From NCBI RefSeq assembly GCF_009789535.1, contig NZ_WSUT01000005.1, forward strand, positions 806,001 through 870,000: a stretch of 64,000 nt of DNA. The letters run 5' to 3'. The notes below the pieces were generated by a model. It was given only the letters and a program-made list of their open reading frames with translations. It was not told where the DNA came from and searched no databases. This DNA is from Sphingomonas carotinifaciens (lineage in GTDB: Bacteria; Pseudomonadota; Alphaproteobacteria; Sphingomonadales; Sphingomonadaceae). This document shows, in pieces, positions 47,127 through 55,478 of this stretch (position 1 is the stretch's first letter; the number at the start of each line of letters is the position of its first letter). A program made the translations under genes and the position numbers.

Positions 47127-47777
47127 TCAGAACGCCGCGCCGGTCTTCTTCGGCACCAGCCGGTCGGCCGCAGCCATGACGGCGGCATCGTCCGCCTTCT
47201 CGGCGCGGGTGCCGCGGGTGGCGTTGATCATGACGGCGTCCGAGGTGTCGATGATGACGGTCGGCCCCTCGCTGAAGACGATGCTCTCGCCGCAGCGGTA
47301 GCCCGCGTCGCACCACGATCCCCGCAGCTCCGAGCCCGCCATGGGACGTCCGTATTTGGCCGCAAGCTGTCTGCGCAACGCCGGCAGATCCACCGTCCTG
47401 CCGTCGATGTGGAGCGAGAAGTCGTCGACGATGGAGCCCGACTGCACCTGAGCGAAGTGGATCGTCAGCCCTTCGCCGCCCGGTCCGCGGCAGTCGAACT
47501 GCATCGTGCCGGTGGTGTAGGGAACGGGACCGCGTGCCCGGGTCCGGTCCTTGACTTCGGCGGCGACGCGAGCGGCGAAGTCGGCCTCGTTGCCGAACGG
47601 CTTGCAGGCGTACTTCGCGGACGCGAGCGCGGTCCGGGCCTGTTCGATCGGCATGCCCAGCCGGACGCCCGCAACGTCCATCCTCAACGGACTCATACCG
47701 GTGGCTGACGGCTTGATGGGTGCGACCGGCGTCAGCGGCATGGCGGCGGCGAGCAGGACGGTGATGGTGGGGATCAT
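47127..47777 (-). CDS. Secreted hypothetical protein
   Basis: This 216-residue protein starts MIPTITVLLAAAMPLTPVAP, a weak signal peptide. The mature part has GVRLGMPIEQARTALASAKY, a common motif of small periplasmic proteins with a GxxxGM(S/P)xxEA fold. A later stretch is WCDAGYRCGESIVF with two Cys. The RBS is weak, and the frame is open far upstream, so the start is tentative. It is followed 11 nt later by the small secreted protein gene. Confidence 0.7.
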   Translation of the reverse strand: MIPTITVLLAAAMPLTPVAPIKPSATGMSPLRMDVAGVRLGMPIEQARTALASAKYACKPFGNEADFAARVAAEVKDRTRARGPVPYTTGTMQFDCRGPGGEGLTIHFAQVQSGSIVDDFSLHIDGRTVDLPALRRQLAAKYGRPMAGSELRGSWCDAGYRCGESIVFSEGPTVIIDTSDAVMINATRGTRAEKADDAAVMAAADRLVPKKTGAAF

Positions 47778-47952
47778 GGCGTGGTTCTTTCGGAAGATGG
47801 TGGATGAAGGTCGGAAGGAGGTGCGTTTCAGCGCATCGACGGAGCGACAGGCCCGACGATGGCGGCGGCATCGGCGACGTGGCGAGCATCCGAAGCGTGA
47901 GCGGTGCCGAACCATCGTGGGATATCCCCGGTCGGCATTTCCTGCCGGTCCG

Positions 47953-48612
47953 TCACAGCGCGTCCCAGCCGTCGTTCGTTTGTACGAGCGTGACGGTCCG
48001 TTCCTCGGGCTGAGTGATCTTCGAGTGCACGTTCTCGGGCAGGCCCGGCAACGGTTCGACACCCCTATAGGTAAAGGTGACCTGCGACACCGTGCGGCCC
48101 AAGGCGTCGGCGGGATCGGTCCAGCGGACCACGTCGACGATCTCGCCCTTGGCGGCACAGACCCCCGGAAACGCGCGCCTGCCACTCGACGTCTTCGCCT
48201 CGACCGGTCGGAAGTACGCTTTGCCCCGGTCGGTCGGCGTGTAGCTGAACAGCGCCTGCCGGGTCAGCGGCAGGGTGAAGTCGGCACGCTTCGCCGGCGC
48301 GTTCAGTTCGGTGCGCGTCAGCAGGCCGTCGCGTGCGGCCTCCTCGACCAACGTGCGGCTCCGGGCGTCATCCGGGTCGGCCCCCTCGACGGGAGCGACC
48401 GGCACGATGATCGGAAAGGGCTGCGTCAGGTCGTCGTTCAGGCTCATGCGTTGAATCGGGATCGTGCGGCAGAAGATGTCGCTCACCACCGGTTCCAGCG
48501 CCTTGCGGAAGTTCGCATCATTCAGCGTCTTCGTATCCGAGCAGGCGGACAGCGCGAGCACGGCCGCCACCGTGCCGACGAGCGGTGAAAAAATGTGTTT
48601 CATCGGTGACAT
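47953..48612 (-). CDS. Lipoprotein of unknown function
   Basis: This 219-residue protein has the lipoprotein signal MKHIFSPLVGTVAAVLALSAC, with Cys at residue 24 when counted from the ATG at 48612. GGAAAC lies just upstream. The mature part holds two more Cys (DIFCRTIP and GVCAAKGE) and ends TVTLVQTNDGWDAL, a strand ending typical of small periplasmic domains. The gene starts 27 nt after the subtilisin-like gene stop codon, in the same direction. Confidence 0.78.
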   Translation of the reverse strand: MSPMKHIFSPLVGTVAAVLALSACSDTKTLNDANFRKALEPVVSDIFCRTIPIQRMSLNDDLTQPFPIIVPVAPVEGADPDDARSRTLVEEAARDGLLTRTELNAPAKRADFTLPLTRQALFSYTPTDRGKAYFRPVEAKTSSGRRAFPGVCAAKGEIVDVVRWTDPADALGRTVSQVTFTYRGVEPLPGLPENVHSKITQPEERTVTLVQTNDGWDAL

Positions 48613-48639
48613 GCGTGTTTCCTTTGCGATTGGGTACGG

Positions 48640-50889
48640 TCAGCGGATGGTCAGGGTCGCGAAGCCGGCGGTGTCGACGGCACCGGCCACGTGACCGGCA
48701 TCGAAGGCATGGGCGACGCCGAACCGGACCGAGGAGTTCGGCGACAGCGCACGGGACCAGCCGAACTCAAGGTCCAGCTCCCGCGCGTCAGGGGTGAGAT
48801 CGACGGCCCCGGTCCTGGTTGTCAGCGTGCCGGAGACGAGATCGTACGACACCGGCATCAACATCATGACGCGGGCGCGCTCGACGCGGAGCGGCGAGGA
48901 CAGGCCGAACGTCGCCGTGCCGCCGAACAGACCGTGTGCGCCTCCGACTGCGAAGGCGGTGCCGATGACCGGACCGATGAAGCGCATCGTGTCCGATCCG
49001 CCTTCCACTCTGGTGGTGGCTGCGGTGACACGTGCGGAGACGGGGATGCCGACGACCATGCGTCGCACCGTAAGCGAGGCCATGGTGGTCCTCGCCCCAC
49101 GCTGTCCAACACCAACGTCCTGGCTCATGCCAAGCACGCGACCGCGTTCGGCGAGATCAGAAAGTTCGAGGCCGAAGCCGGACGGCATGGCGAAGGAGGC
49201 GGAGCGCAACGATGCACGTCCGTCGCGCGACGAACCGGCCGAGAAGCCGGCGGACCAGCCGTTGCCGGACCATGCCGAGGACATGCCGACCGGGGTCGCG
49301 ACGACTGCGCGCAGCGGGGATCCGGCGACGCCGCCGCTACCGCCGACGACGACGTTCGCACCCAGCGTCACCGACTGGCCGGGGGCGGGTGAGAACGAGA
49401 CCATCGCCGGTCGGTTCGGGAGGGCCTGCCGCCAATAGTCCGGAACGGTGGAGGTGAAGCCAAGACGGGCATCGGTGCTCGTGGAGGCGGACGTCAGCCA
49501 CGGCGGGTCGACCGGTGCGAGCATGCCGCCGGCCAGCAGTCCCGAGCCACGCGTGCGGACACCGGTCGCCGCCGTCATCCGGTAGTCACGGCCGTAGCGG
49601 TCGAACACGGTCATGCCGCCGACGGTACGGCCGATCACGGACGCGCCGCCGAACGGTGCCGACATGGTCAGCGAGGAGAACTTCGCCAGCGCCGTCTGCG
49701 CAGCGACGAAGGAACTGGCCGGCGCCTGCGCCTGCATCGCCTTCCCGACGTCGAGCAGTCCCACTCCGTAGAGTTGGTCGACCCCCGGGGCACCAAGATC
49801 GGTGGCCGTGTCGAGCAGTATTCGGCTGATCGTCTTGCCGCCGAGCTGCGGCCAGTACTGCTTGAGCAGGGCAGCCGCGCCGGCGATCGCTGGTGCCGCG
49901 AAACTGTTGCCGGTGACGGTCGTGATGGAGCCGTCCTTGCCCACGACGTCGATGTTCGATGCGACGACCGCGAGGGTGCGATCCGCCAGCGCGCCGGGGG
50001 TACCGTTGCCGCTGGGAGCCTGCAGGTTCCTGTCGACGCGGATGCCGAACAGGAACCAGTCCTTGTTGGTCATGTCGGTGCCGACCATGTTCTCGGTGAC
50101 CTGACCCGCGAAGCTGTCCTGGCCGACGTCGTTCGAGACGGATTGGACGAAAAGACGGTCGCTGGTCCGCACCAGATCCATCGCCTTGCGCTGTTCGGTG
50201 GCGATCTGGCCGCCCGCGAAACCGTTCAGGCTCATGCTGATGACGAACGCGCCCTTCTCAACCGCGTAGGTAATCGCGGGAGCGATCAGCGCCGAGTTCG
50301 GACCGCCGCCCTCTGGCACCGGGCCGGACGTCGGACTCACGTTCGACATGTCCGGGCCTGCGATCTTGAGCGCGAGCAGGGTCGCCTCCGGCGCCACGCC
50401 CTGCATGCCCTTGGCGTCACGGGCCGCCAGCGCGACCGACGCGGTCCCGCTGCCGTGACCGTTGTTGTCCTTCAGATCGTAGCGGACGATCTCGGCGTCG
50501 CAGGTGCCGCAGCGGGCGATCTTCTGGTCGAACGAGGTGCTGTCCGCCAAGATGCGGCCCTTGAACTCCGGCTCTTCGACATTGATGCCGGTGTCGATGA
50601 CGGCGATGGTGACGCCCTTGCCGGTGATCCCGCGATCATAGGCATAGGCCGCCTTCATGCCGACCACGGCACCCGACGCCCTGTACTCCGCCGTATCCGC
50701 AGCCGAGGTCGGCGTGGGAGTGGGCACCGGAGTGGGCGTCACCGATGGGGTGGGAGCCGGCGCAGCTCCGCCAGCCGAGTTGACGGCGCCACCGCCACCG
50801 CACGCGGCGAGCAGCATGGCCGCGGTCACGGAGGTCGAATTCCTGATGATGGCGAGCCGCCTGCTGCGGCATCCGATGAGTTCACCCAC
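48640..50889 (-). CDS. Subtilisin-like (S8) serine protease with lipobox and C-terminal beta-rich domain
   Basis: This protein has 749 residues from GTG 50889. The N-terminal signal ends in MLLAAC (Cys30), so it may be lipid-anchored. A Pro/Thr linker (43-62) follows. The S8 triad is Asp99 in IAVIDTGINVEEP, His145 in NGHGSGTASVAL and Ser329 in TGNSFAAPAIAG. Residues from about 400 to the end are Gly/Ser-rich and strand-rich, ending FATLTIR, similar to the passenger and barrel region of autotransporter-like S8 proteases. A classic C-terminal aromatic residue is missing. It may process surface proteins. The start is tentative, since the frame is open to 51108. Confidence 0.85.
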   Translation of the reverse strand: MGELIGCRSRRLAIIRNSTSVTAAMLLAACGGGGAVNSAGGAAPAPTPSVTPTPVPTPTPTSAADTAEYRASGAVVGMKAAYAYDRGITGKGVTIAVIDTGINVEEPEFKGRILADSTSFDQKIARCGTCDAEIVRYDLKDNNGHGSGTASVALAARDAKGMQGVAPEATLLALKIAGPDMSNVSPTSGPVPEGGGPNSALIAPAITYAVEKGAFVISMSLNGFAGGQIATEQRKAMDLVRTSDRLFVQSVSNDVGQDSFAGQVTENMVGTDMTNKDWFLFGIRVDRNLQAPSGNGTPGALADRTLAVVASNIDVVGKDGSITTVTGNSFAAPAIAGAAALLKQYWPQLGGKTISRILLDTATDLGAPGVDQLYGVGLLDVGKAMQAQAPASSFVAAQTALAKFSSLTMSAPFGGASVIGRTVGGMTVFDRYGRDYRMTAATGVRTRGSGLLAGGMLAPVDPPWLTSASTSTDARLGFTSTVPDYWRQALPNRPAMVSFSPAPGQSVTLGANVVVGGSGGVAGSPLRAVVATPVGMSSAWSGNGWSAGFSAGSSRDGRASLRSASFAMPSGFGLELSDLAERGRVLGMSQDVGVGQRGARTTMASLTVRRMVVGIPVSARVTAATTRVEGGSDTMRFIGPVIGTAFAVGGAHGLFGGTATFGLSSPLRVERARVMMLMPVSYDLVSGTLTTRTGAVDLTPDARELDLEFGWSRALSPNSSVRFGVAHAFDAGHVAGAVDTAGFATLTIR

Positions 50890-51440
50890 GCGCGAGTCCC
50901 CGTTCGCGTCGGTGCCGATCGGCTCCTCCAGCCGGCGGCACCGCCCTGTTGACGAGGCGGTGCCGGCCCGTGAGCCGGGGATTGAGAACCTGCAGATAGA
51001 ACAGGCGCGAGCGTCTTTAGGCCCCGAAGAACCCTGGACATGCACGCCCGCTCCCCGGCCGAAATCTCTTTCGTCCGGGCGTTCGGCTACTATCTGCGAG
51101 GTTCTCACGCCTCGGTCCGCCTGCTGGCGAACAGCACCGCTCTACGCGGAAGATGTTAACAGGATCAATCGGCGTTCGGAGATCGCGGGCCGTTTTCGAG
51201 CGACGCGCGGCGGCCCGAGGTATTTTCGACGGAGTGTTGCCCTTGGGAAGTGGACGCACACGGTCACCGCCGACTTCACATTACCACAGGGATGCCGATG
51301 GCATGCAGGTCCGCAGCCGACCTGAACCCCCGTCCGGTCCGTAGAGCCCGAGACGACCGCGTCCGACGTTCCGATGGAGCGCGATGCCATGTCATGCATG
51401 GAACGGGATGTCGTCACCTTCTCCCATGACGTTCGGATGA
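50890..51440. other. Intergenic region upstream of the subtilisin-like gene
   Basis: No gene is supported here. A 10-bp inverted repeat CGGCACCGCC / GGCGGTGCCG (50936-50945 / 50956-50965) lies 47 nt upstream of the protease start and could form a hairpin in its leader RNA. The rest shows no clear coding bias. Confidence 0.4.
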
Positions 51441-51476
51441 TCTGTTCTGTTATGGGTGACGTCTGCGTCGCCCTAG
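51441..51476. repeat. 36-nt repeat copy 2, at the IS insertion
   Basis: This copy matches 36063-36098 with six transitions. It ends exactly in the CTAG at the left edge of the IS5 element, and sequence beyond the right edge (GCGCCTCATCGCCACCGGGG) is loosely similar to what follows copy 1. This suggests that the IS interrupted the copy. Confidence 0.55.
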
Positions 51477-52338
51477 AGGCTGTTATGGACTTGTCGGCAG
51501 GGCTGATTCATCCGTTATTGGATGAGCATTTGCCGCAAGCCATATCCATCCGATGTCAGCGATGAGGAATGGTCGCTGATCGCGCCATATCTGCTGTTGC
51601 AGCGGGAGGATGCGGGCCAGCGTGAGCACGATCTGCGGGAGGTGTTCAACGGCCTGCGCTACATCGTGAAGGCGGGGGCGCCGTGGCGGTGGATGCCCAA
51701 TGACCTGCCACCCTGGGCGGCGGTGTACCAGCAGACGCAGCGGTGGCTGGCGGCGGGGTGCTTTGAAGCGCTGGTGGATGACCTGCGCGCGGTGCTGCGC
51801 TTGGCGGCGGGGCGCACGGCCGAGCCGACCGCCGCGATCATCGACAGTCGGACGTTGCGCTCCACGCCCGAGAGCGGCGAGCGCGCCGGCTATGACGGAG
51901 GCAAGCGCAAGAAAGGGTTAAAAATCCATATGGCCGTCGATACGCTGGGGCACCTGCTCGCGCTGCATGTGACGCCAGCCAGTGCCGAGGATCGCGGCGA
52001 AGTGGAACGCCTCGCCCGCACCGTGCAGGCCGTCACGGGCGATACCGTCGATATCGCGTATGTCGATCAGGGCTATACGGGCGAACGTGCCGCGAAGGCC
52101 GCAGCCGCCCATGGCATCACGCTGGAAGTCGTCAGGCTGCCCGAGGCCAAACGCGGGTTCGTCCTCCTGCCACGCCGCTGGATCGTCGAGCGGTCTTTCG
52201 CCTGGGCGACCCGCTTCCGACGCCTCGTCAAAGATTATGAACGCTACGCCGAAACACTCGCCGGACTTCACGTCGTCGCGTTCGCCTGCATCATGATGAA
52301 GCAGGCCGCCGCCCTCGCCGCAAGTCCATAACAGCCTC
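51476..52338 (+). mobile_element. IS5-family insertion sequence (complete)
   Basis: An 863-bp element with perfect 18-bp terminal inverted repeats GAGGCTGTTATGGACTTG / CAAGTCCATAACAGCCTC and one transposase gene. Both ends are flanked by TA within CTAG, so the target duplication is TA or CTAG, as expected for IS5-family groups. All parts are intact, so it may be active. Confidence 0.92.
51522..52331 (+). CDS. IS5-family DDE transposase
   Basis: This 269-residue protein fills the element. The N-terminal DUF4096-like part reads VSDEEWSLIAPYL and GLRYIVKAGAPWRWMPNDLP. The DDE residues are Asp in AAIIDSRTLRSTPES, Asp in IAYVDQGYTGE, and Glu in RRWIVERSFAWATRFRRL (the Y(2)R(3)E(6)K-type region). 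GYDGGKRKKGLKIHMAVDT is the usual IS5 signature. The frame is complete with no stop or frameshift. Confidence 0.95.
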   Translation: MSICRKPYPSDVSDEEWSLIAPYLLLQREDAGQREHDLREVFNGLRYIVKAGAPWRWMPNDLPPWAAVYQQTQRWLAAGCFEALVDDLRAVLRLAAGRTAEPTAAIIDSRTLRSTPESGERAGYDGGKRKKGLKIHMAVDTLGHLLALHVTPASAEDRGEVERLARTVQAVTGDTVDIAYVDQGYTGERAAKAAAAHGITLEVVRLPEAKRGFVLLPRRWIVERSFAWATRFRRLVKDYERYAETLAGLHVVAFACIMMKQAAALAASP

Positions 52339-52341
52339 TAG

Positions 52342-52501
52342 CGCCTCATCGCCACCGGGGGGCAGCAGATAAGGGTGGGCGCCGAGCTGCTCCGCCTAGC
52401 GGAAGGTCATCCCATAGCGCGAAATGTAGCGACGGGCACCACCAAAGTAGCGGGTCCGACCAACCCTTGGCGATCAGGAACGGCACCGATAGACCTTCAT
52501 C
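52342..52501. other. Short intergenic stretch right of the IS
   Basis: No gene is supported. On the minus strand a frame reading VGRTRYFGGARRYISRYGM looks like a coding remnant, but it is cut off by the IS and has no recognisable family. Confidence 0.3.
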
Positions 52502-54112
52502 ATGGATGACGGCTTGAAAGATGTTCGGTGGACGGGGCGGGTCGGTGAGAAGGCGTTCGATCTTCTGTGCTCCAGACGAAAGATCACCTGCAGCAAGGTC
52601 GCCGAAGACGATTATGGCTGGGACTTCATTGTCCAGTTTCCGGAGCGCCCTTCAGCCGTCCTGATGCACGACGAGCGCGAGGCCGGTCCTTGCGCGCTGG
52701 TGCAGATCAAGACGACAGCTGGTGCGATCAGGAACTGGTCGATCACGCTTCAAAACGCGCTTCACCTCATCCGCTCCCCCCTCCCCGCCTTCATTGTCGT
52801 CTATGTGCTCGAGCAGGAAGGGTCGGAGACCGTTTACGGCATCCATCTGTGGAAACGCGAGATCGGCCGCGTGCTCCTCGCCGCGCGTGAGGCCGACCGC
52901 GACGGCATTACGAGGCTCAACCACAGCTCGATCACCTTCCCGTTTGGCGAGGAGAACCGGCGTCCGGATGTGCTGGCCTGGATCAGAAGTGAGATCGAGG
53001 CGGTCGGCAGCGATTATACCGAGCAGAAGACCCAGCTTCGCAACACGATCGGCTACGGTCCCTTGCGCGACACCATGCACCTGAGCGGGCCTCACGTCAC
53101 CGAGGACCGCCTGATGGATCTCCAGCTCGGCTTGCTCGACGGCATCGACGTCGAGAATATCACGATCACGAGCAAAAGGTTCGGGATCGAGGCGAGCAAG
53201 CCGCGCCTTACCTATCAGGGCGTGCGGCTTTCGATGACGCCGTCAGGCTGCGACGGGAAGTTGCGTCTGCGAACGCAGGACGGGGAGAGCCTCATCGTCC
53301 CCGCCAAGATCTATCACGCAAGATCGCCCCTCTCGAAACGCTACAAGGTGCGGGTCACAGCGGGATGCTTCGACCTTCTGTGCGATCCGAAGGGTCGCAT
53401 CGCGATCGACGCGGTGCTCCCGCGTGACCGGATCACCTCGCTCGCCGACATCGACCTCTTCGCGTTTCTGCGGACCGCCGCTGCCGACGATCTGGTCAGC
53501 CTCGCACTGATCGAGGCGTCGGGAACGATCGACCTCGGCTTCATCAAGACGAACGTATCCGAGCGGGACAGGGCATCCTGGATCCAGACCAGGCACAATC
53601 TCGCGGCACTGCAGGCGATCGCCGCTTACGAGGGGGTGGCGCCTGTCGAGATGAGCATTGCGTCCATGTCTTCAGTGATTGGCCCACTCGTCATGCTCGA
53701 CGCTCTGTCGTGCGCTCGCGCACTCAGGCTCGATTACGTTCCGACCGAAACCACAGGTCGAAAATTCGATCAGCATCTGGGGTATGGATCCGCGGTGCTC
53801 GACGGACGGGTGATCGGCCTCGTCGCCAGCCGCCCGGTTGTAAGCGACGATTATAATGGCAAGCGTCGGGAGGTCTATCTCGGCCCCGCCCGTTTCCTGT
53901 CGGCCGTCCATGGCGGCGATGCCCACGATCTTCGCGAGCGATATTTCGACACTCTCGAAAGACTAAGTGTCGAGCAGCATATCCTCGCAACTGGCGACAT
54001 GATGCATTTCCTCGAAGGCACCGGAGGCTCGCTGATCGTCGACGAGCCCCGGGACCGAGATGCGCGCGATTCCGATGGGACGAGCCTCATCACCGACGGC
54101 GGCCGAGCCTAG
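52502..54112 (+). CDS. DUF4365-like PD-(D/E)xK nuclease-domain protein
   Basis: This protein has 536 residues. The N-terminal domain (about 10-170) has the DUF4365 pattern: TGRVGEKAFDLLCSRR (Glu16), DDYGWDFIVQF (Asp41) and CALVQIKTTAG (QIK at 68-70). This is a restriction-endonuclease-like active site with Gln in place of Glu in ExK. The rest (170-536) is not recognised; it is a mix of strands and helices with YLGPARFLSAVHGGDAHDLR near the end. DUF4365 domains occur in several antiphage proteins. The gene has the same strand as the DUF2971 and NERD-NTPase genes downstream, separated by 348 nt. Confidence 0.78.
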   Translation: MDDGLKDVRWTGRVGEKAFDLLCSRRKITCSKVAEDDYGWDFIVQFPERPSAVLMHDEREAGPCALVQIKTTAGAIRNWSITLQNALHLIRSPLPAFIVVYVLEQEGSETVYGIHLWKREIGRVLLAAREADRDGITRLNHSSITFPFGEENRRPDVLAWIRSEIEAVGSDYTEQKTQLRNTIGYGPLRDTMHLSGPHVTEDRLMDLQLGLLDGIDVENITITSKRFGIEASKPRLTYQGVRLSMTPSGCDGKLRLRTQDGESLIVPAKIYHARSPLSKRYKVRVTAGCFDLLCDPKGRIAIDAVLPRDRITSLADIDLFAFLRTAAADDLVSLALIEASGTIDLGFIKTNVSERDRASWIQTRHNLAALQAIAAYEGVAPVEMSIASMSSVIGPLVMLDALSCARALRLDYVPTETTGRKFDQHLGYGSAVLDGRVIGLVASRPVVSDDYNGKRREVYLGPARFLSAVHGGDAHDLRERYFDTLERLSVEQHILATGDMMHFLEGTGGSLIVDEPRDRDARDSDGTSLITDGGRA

Positions 54113-54460
54113 GTTCTTTCGGCCGCGCCGGACCCGACCACGGTCAGTCGACCAGCGGCGCGAAAGCCTCCGCTTCCCGGATCCGGACGAACCCGCTATC
54201 CTTGAGCTTCGGTGCGCCGACGCGGCCGGGGGCTTGGCTAGAGGTGCCGGCCGTCGACACGGCGGTGAGCGAAGGCGAAGCCTCCCGCCGCCCCCTCAGC
54301 CATCTGAACAGCCTCATGGTGCCGCGACGGCGTGGCGCGTAACTGTCCATGCCCCGTTACCGAACTCGACGGGTGAGCCGCTCGAAGTCAACATCGAAGA
54401 TCTGTAGCATCTGGAGGCGCGGGACGAGCAGCCCCGCGCCGAATAACAAGAGAGGTATCA
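54113..54460. other. Intergenic region with a doubtful small gene and a hairpin
   Basis: On the minus strand, 54144-54317 could encode a 57-residue peptide (MRLFRWLRGRREASPSL, ending VRIREAEAFAPLVD). The start resembles small phage or island proteins, but support is weak. An 8-bp inverted repeat GGCGCGGG / CCCGCGCC (54416-54423 / 54433-54440) lies just before the DUF2971 gene RBS. Confidence 0.35.
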
Positions 54461-55468
54461 ATGGCAGGACTGGTGTTCGGGGATAAACCCGGTGGGGAAA
54501 ATATGTCGCGTTGGTTCAGCGCCAATCGCGACGCTGGTGATGCAATCATCAAGCGTTTCCACTCAGGCCCGATCCCCAGCTCCCTCTTCCACTATACCTC
54601 CACCGCGGCGCTGATCTCGATTGTTCGCAACAACGAGCTGTGGCTCAGCGATGCGACTTTCCTGAACGATCGGCTTGAAATCGACCATGGCCGTGACGTT
54701 GCATGCAAGCGGCTAACGGCAGCCATCTCCGCATCGAAGCGCGGCGAGGTCGCGGCGATGCTCAACGACGCGTTGAAGCATTTCGGGGTCGAGCCAAACC
54801 CCGATGTATATGTCGCCTGCTTCTCGACCGTCGGAGACGATCTGGCGCAGTGGCGTGGCTATGGGCAGGGCGAAGCTCCGGTCGCGATCGAGTTCGAGAA
54901 CAACCCCTTCATGTTCGGCTATACCAGTGAGGGGATGATCCATCAGGTCCGCTACGAACTTGAGGAACAAGCATGGATCTTCGATCAGGTCATTGGCGCG
55001 TATGCGGAGGCGTTTGCGCAGGACGTGGACGATCCCCGTCCAGTTAAGAAAGGGCAGCCCATTCCACCCGACGAAGAGCGCGAAATCTGTGCTCGCAGTC
55101 TCTACTTCGGACTCTGGCGGTATATCATCTCGAGCAAGAATGCGGCGTTCAAGTCCGAGCAGGAGGTGCGGTTCACATATACCGCGCATGACTACAGCCG
55201 GAGTTGGCCTGGCTGGCACCCTGAGCATCCGGAACCTCTTTTCCGCGAACGTGCGGGACGCATCGTTCCCTACCTGTCGTCGAAGAACCTCCATTTCCGT
55301 AACATGGAACGGCACGGCAAGATCCCGAAGCTGCCGATTCAGTCCGTACGCATCGGGCCGACCGACGATCAGGCCCTAGTTGCGCGGGGCATTCGCAAGC
55401 TCCTCCATGCCCACGAATACGCCGTAGTGGAGATATTGATGTCGGGCTCTCCATTCCAGCGGGGCTAG
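54461..55468 (+). CDS. DUF2971 domain protein
   Basis: This 335-residue protein shows the DUF2971 pattern: LFHYTSTAALISIVRNNELW, LSDATFLNDRLEIDHG, then VACFSTVGDDLAQWRGYGQG. Toward the C-terminus come FKSEQEVRFTY and RIVPYLSSKNLHFRN. The H-Y-T and F-S spacing resembles an ADP-ribosyltransferase-like fold, but this is not certain. DUF2971 genes are frequent in defence islands. An RBS (AGAGG) precedes the ATG. The NERD-NTPase gene starts 10 nt after the stop codon, so the two are cotranscribed. Confidence 0.85.
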   Translation: MAGLVFGDKPGGENMSRWFSANRDAGDAIIKRFHSGPIPSSLFHYTSTAALISIVRNNELWLSDATFLNDRLEIDHGRDVACKRLTAAISASKRGEVAAMLNDALKHFGVEPNPDVYVACFSTVGDDLAQWRGYGQGEAPVAIEFENNPFMFGYTSEGMIHQVRYELEEQAWIFDQVIGAYAEAFAQDVDDPRPVKKGQPIPPDEEREICARSLYFGLWRYIISSKNAAFKSEQEVRFTYTAHDYSRSWPGWHPEHPEPLFRERAGRIVPYLSSKNLHFRNMERHGKIPKLPIQSVRIGPTDDQALVARGIRKLLHAHEYAVVEILMSGSPFQRG

Positions 55469-55478
55469 GCATTCTCGA

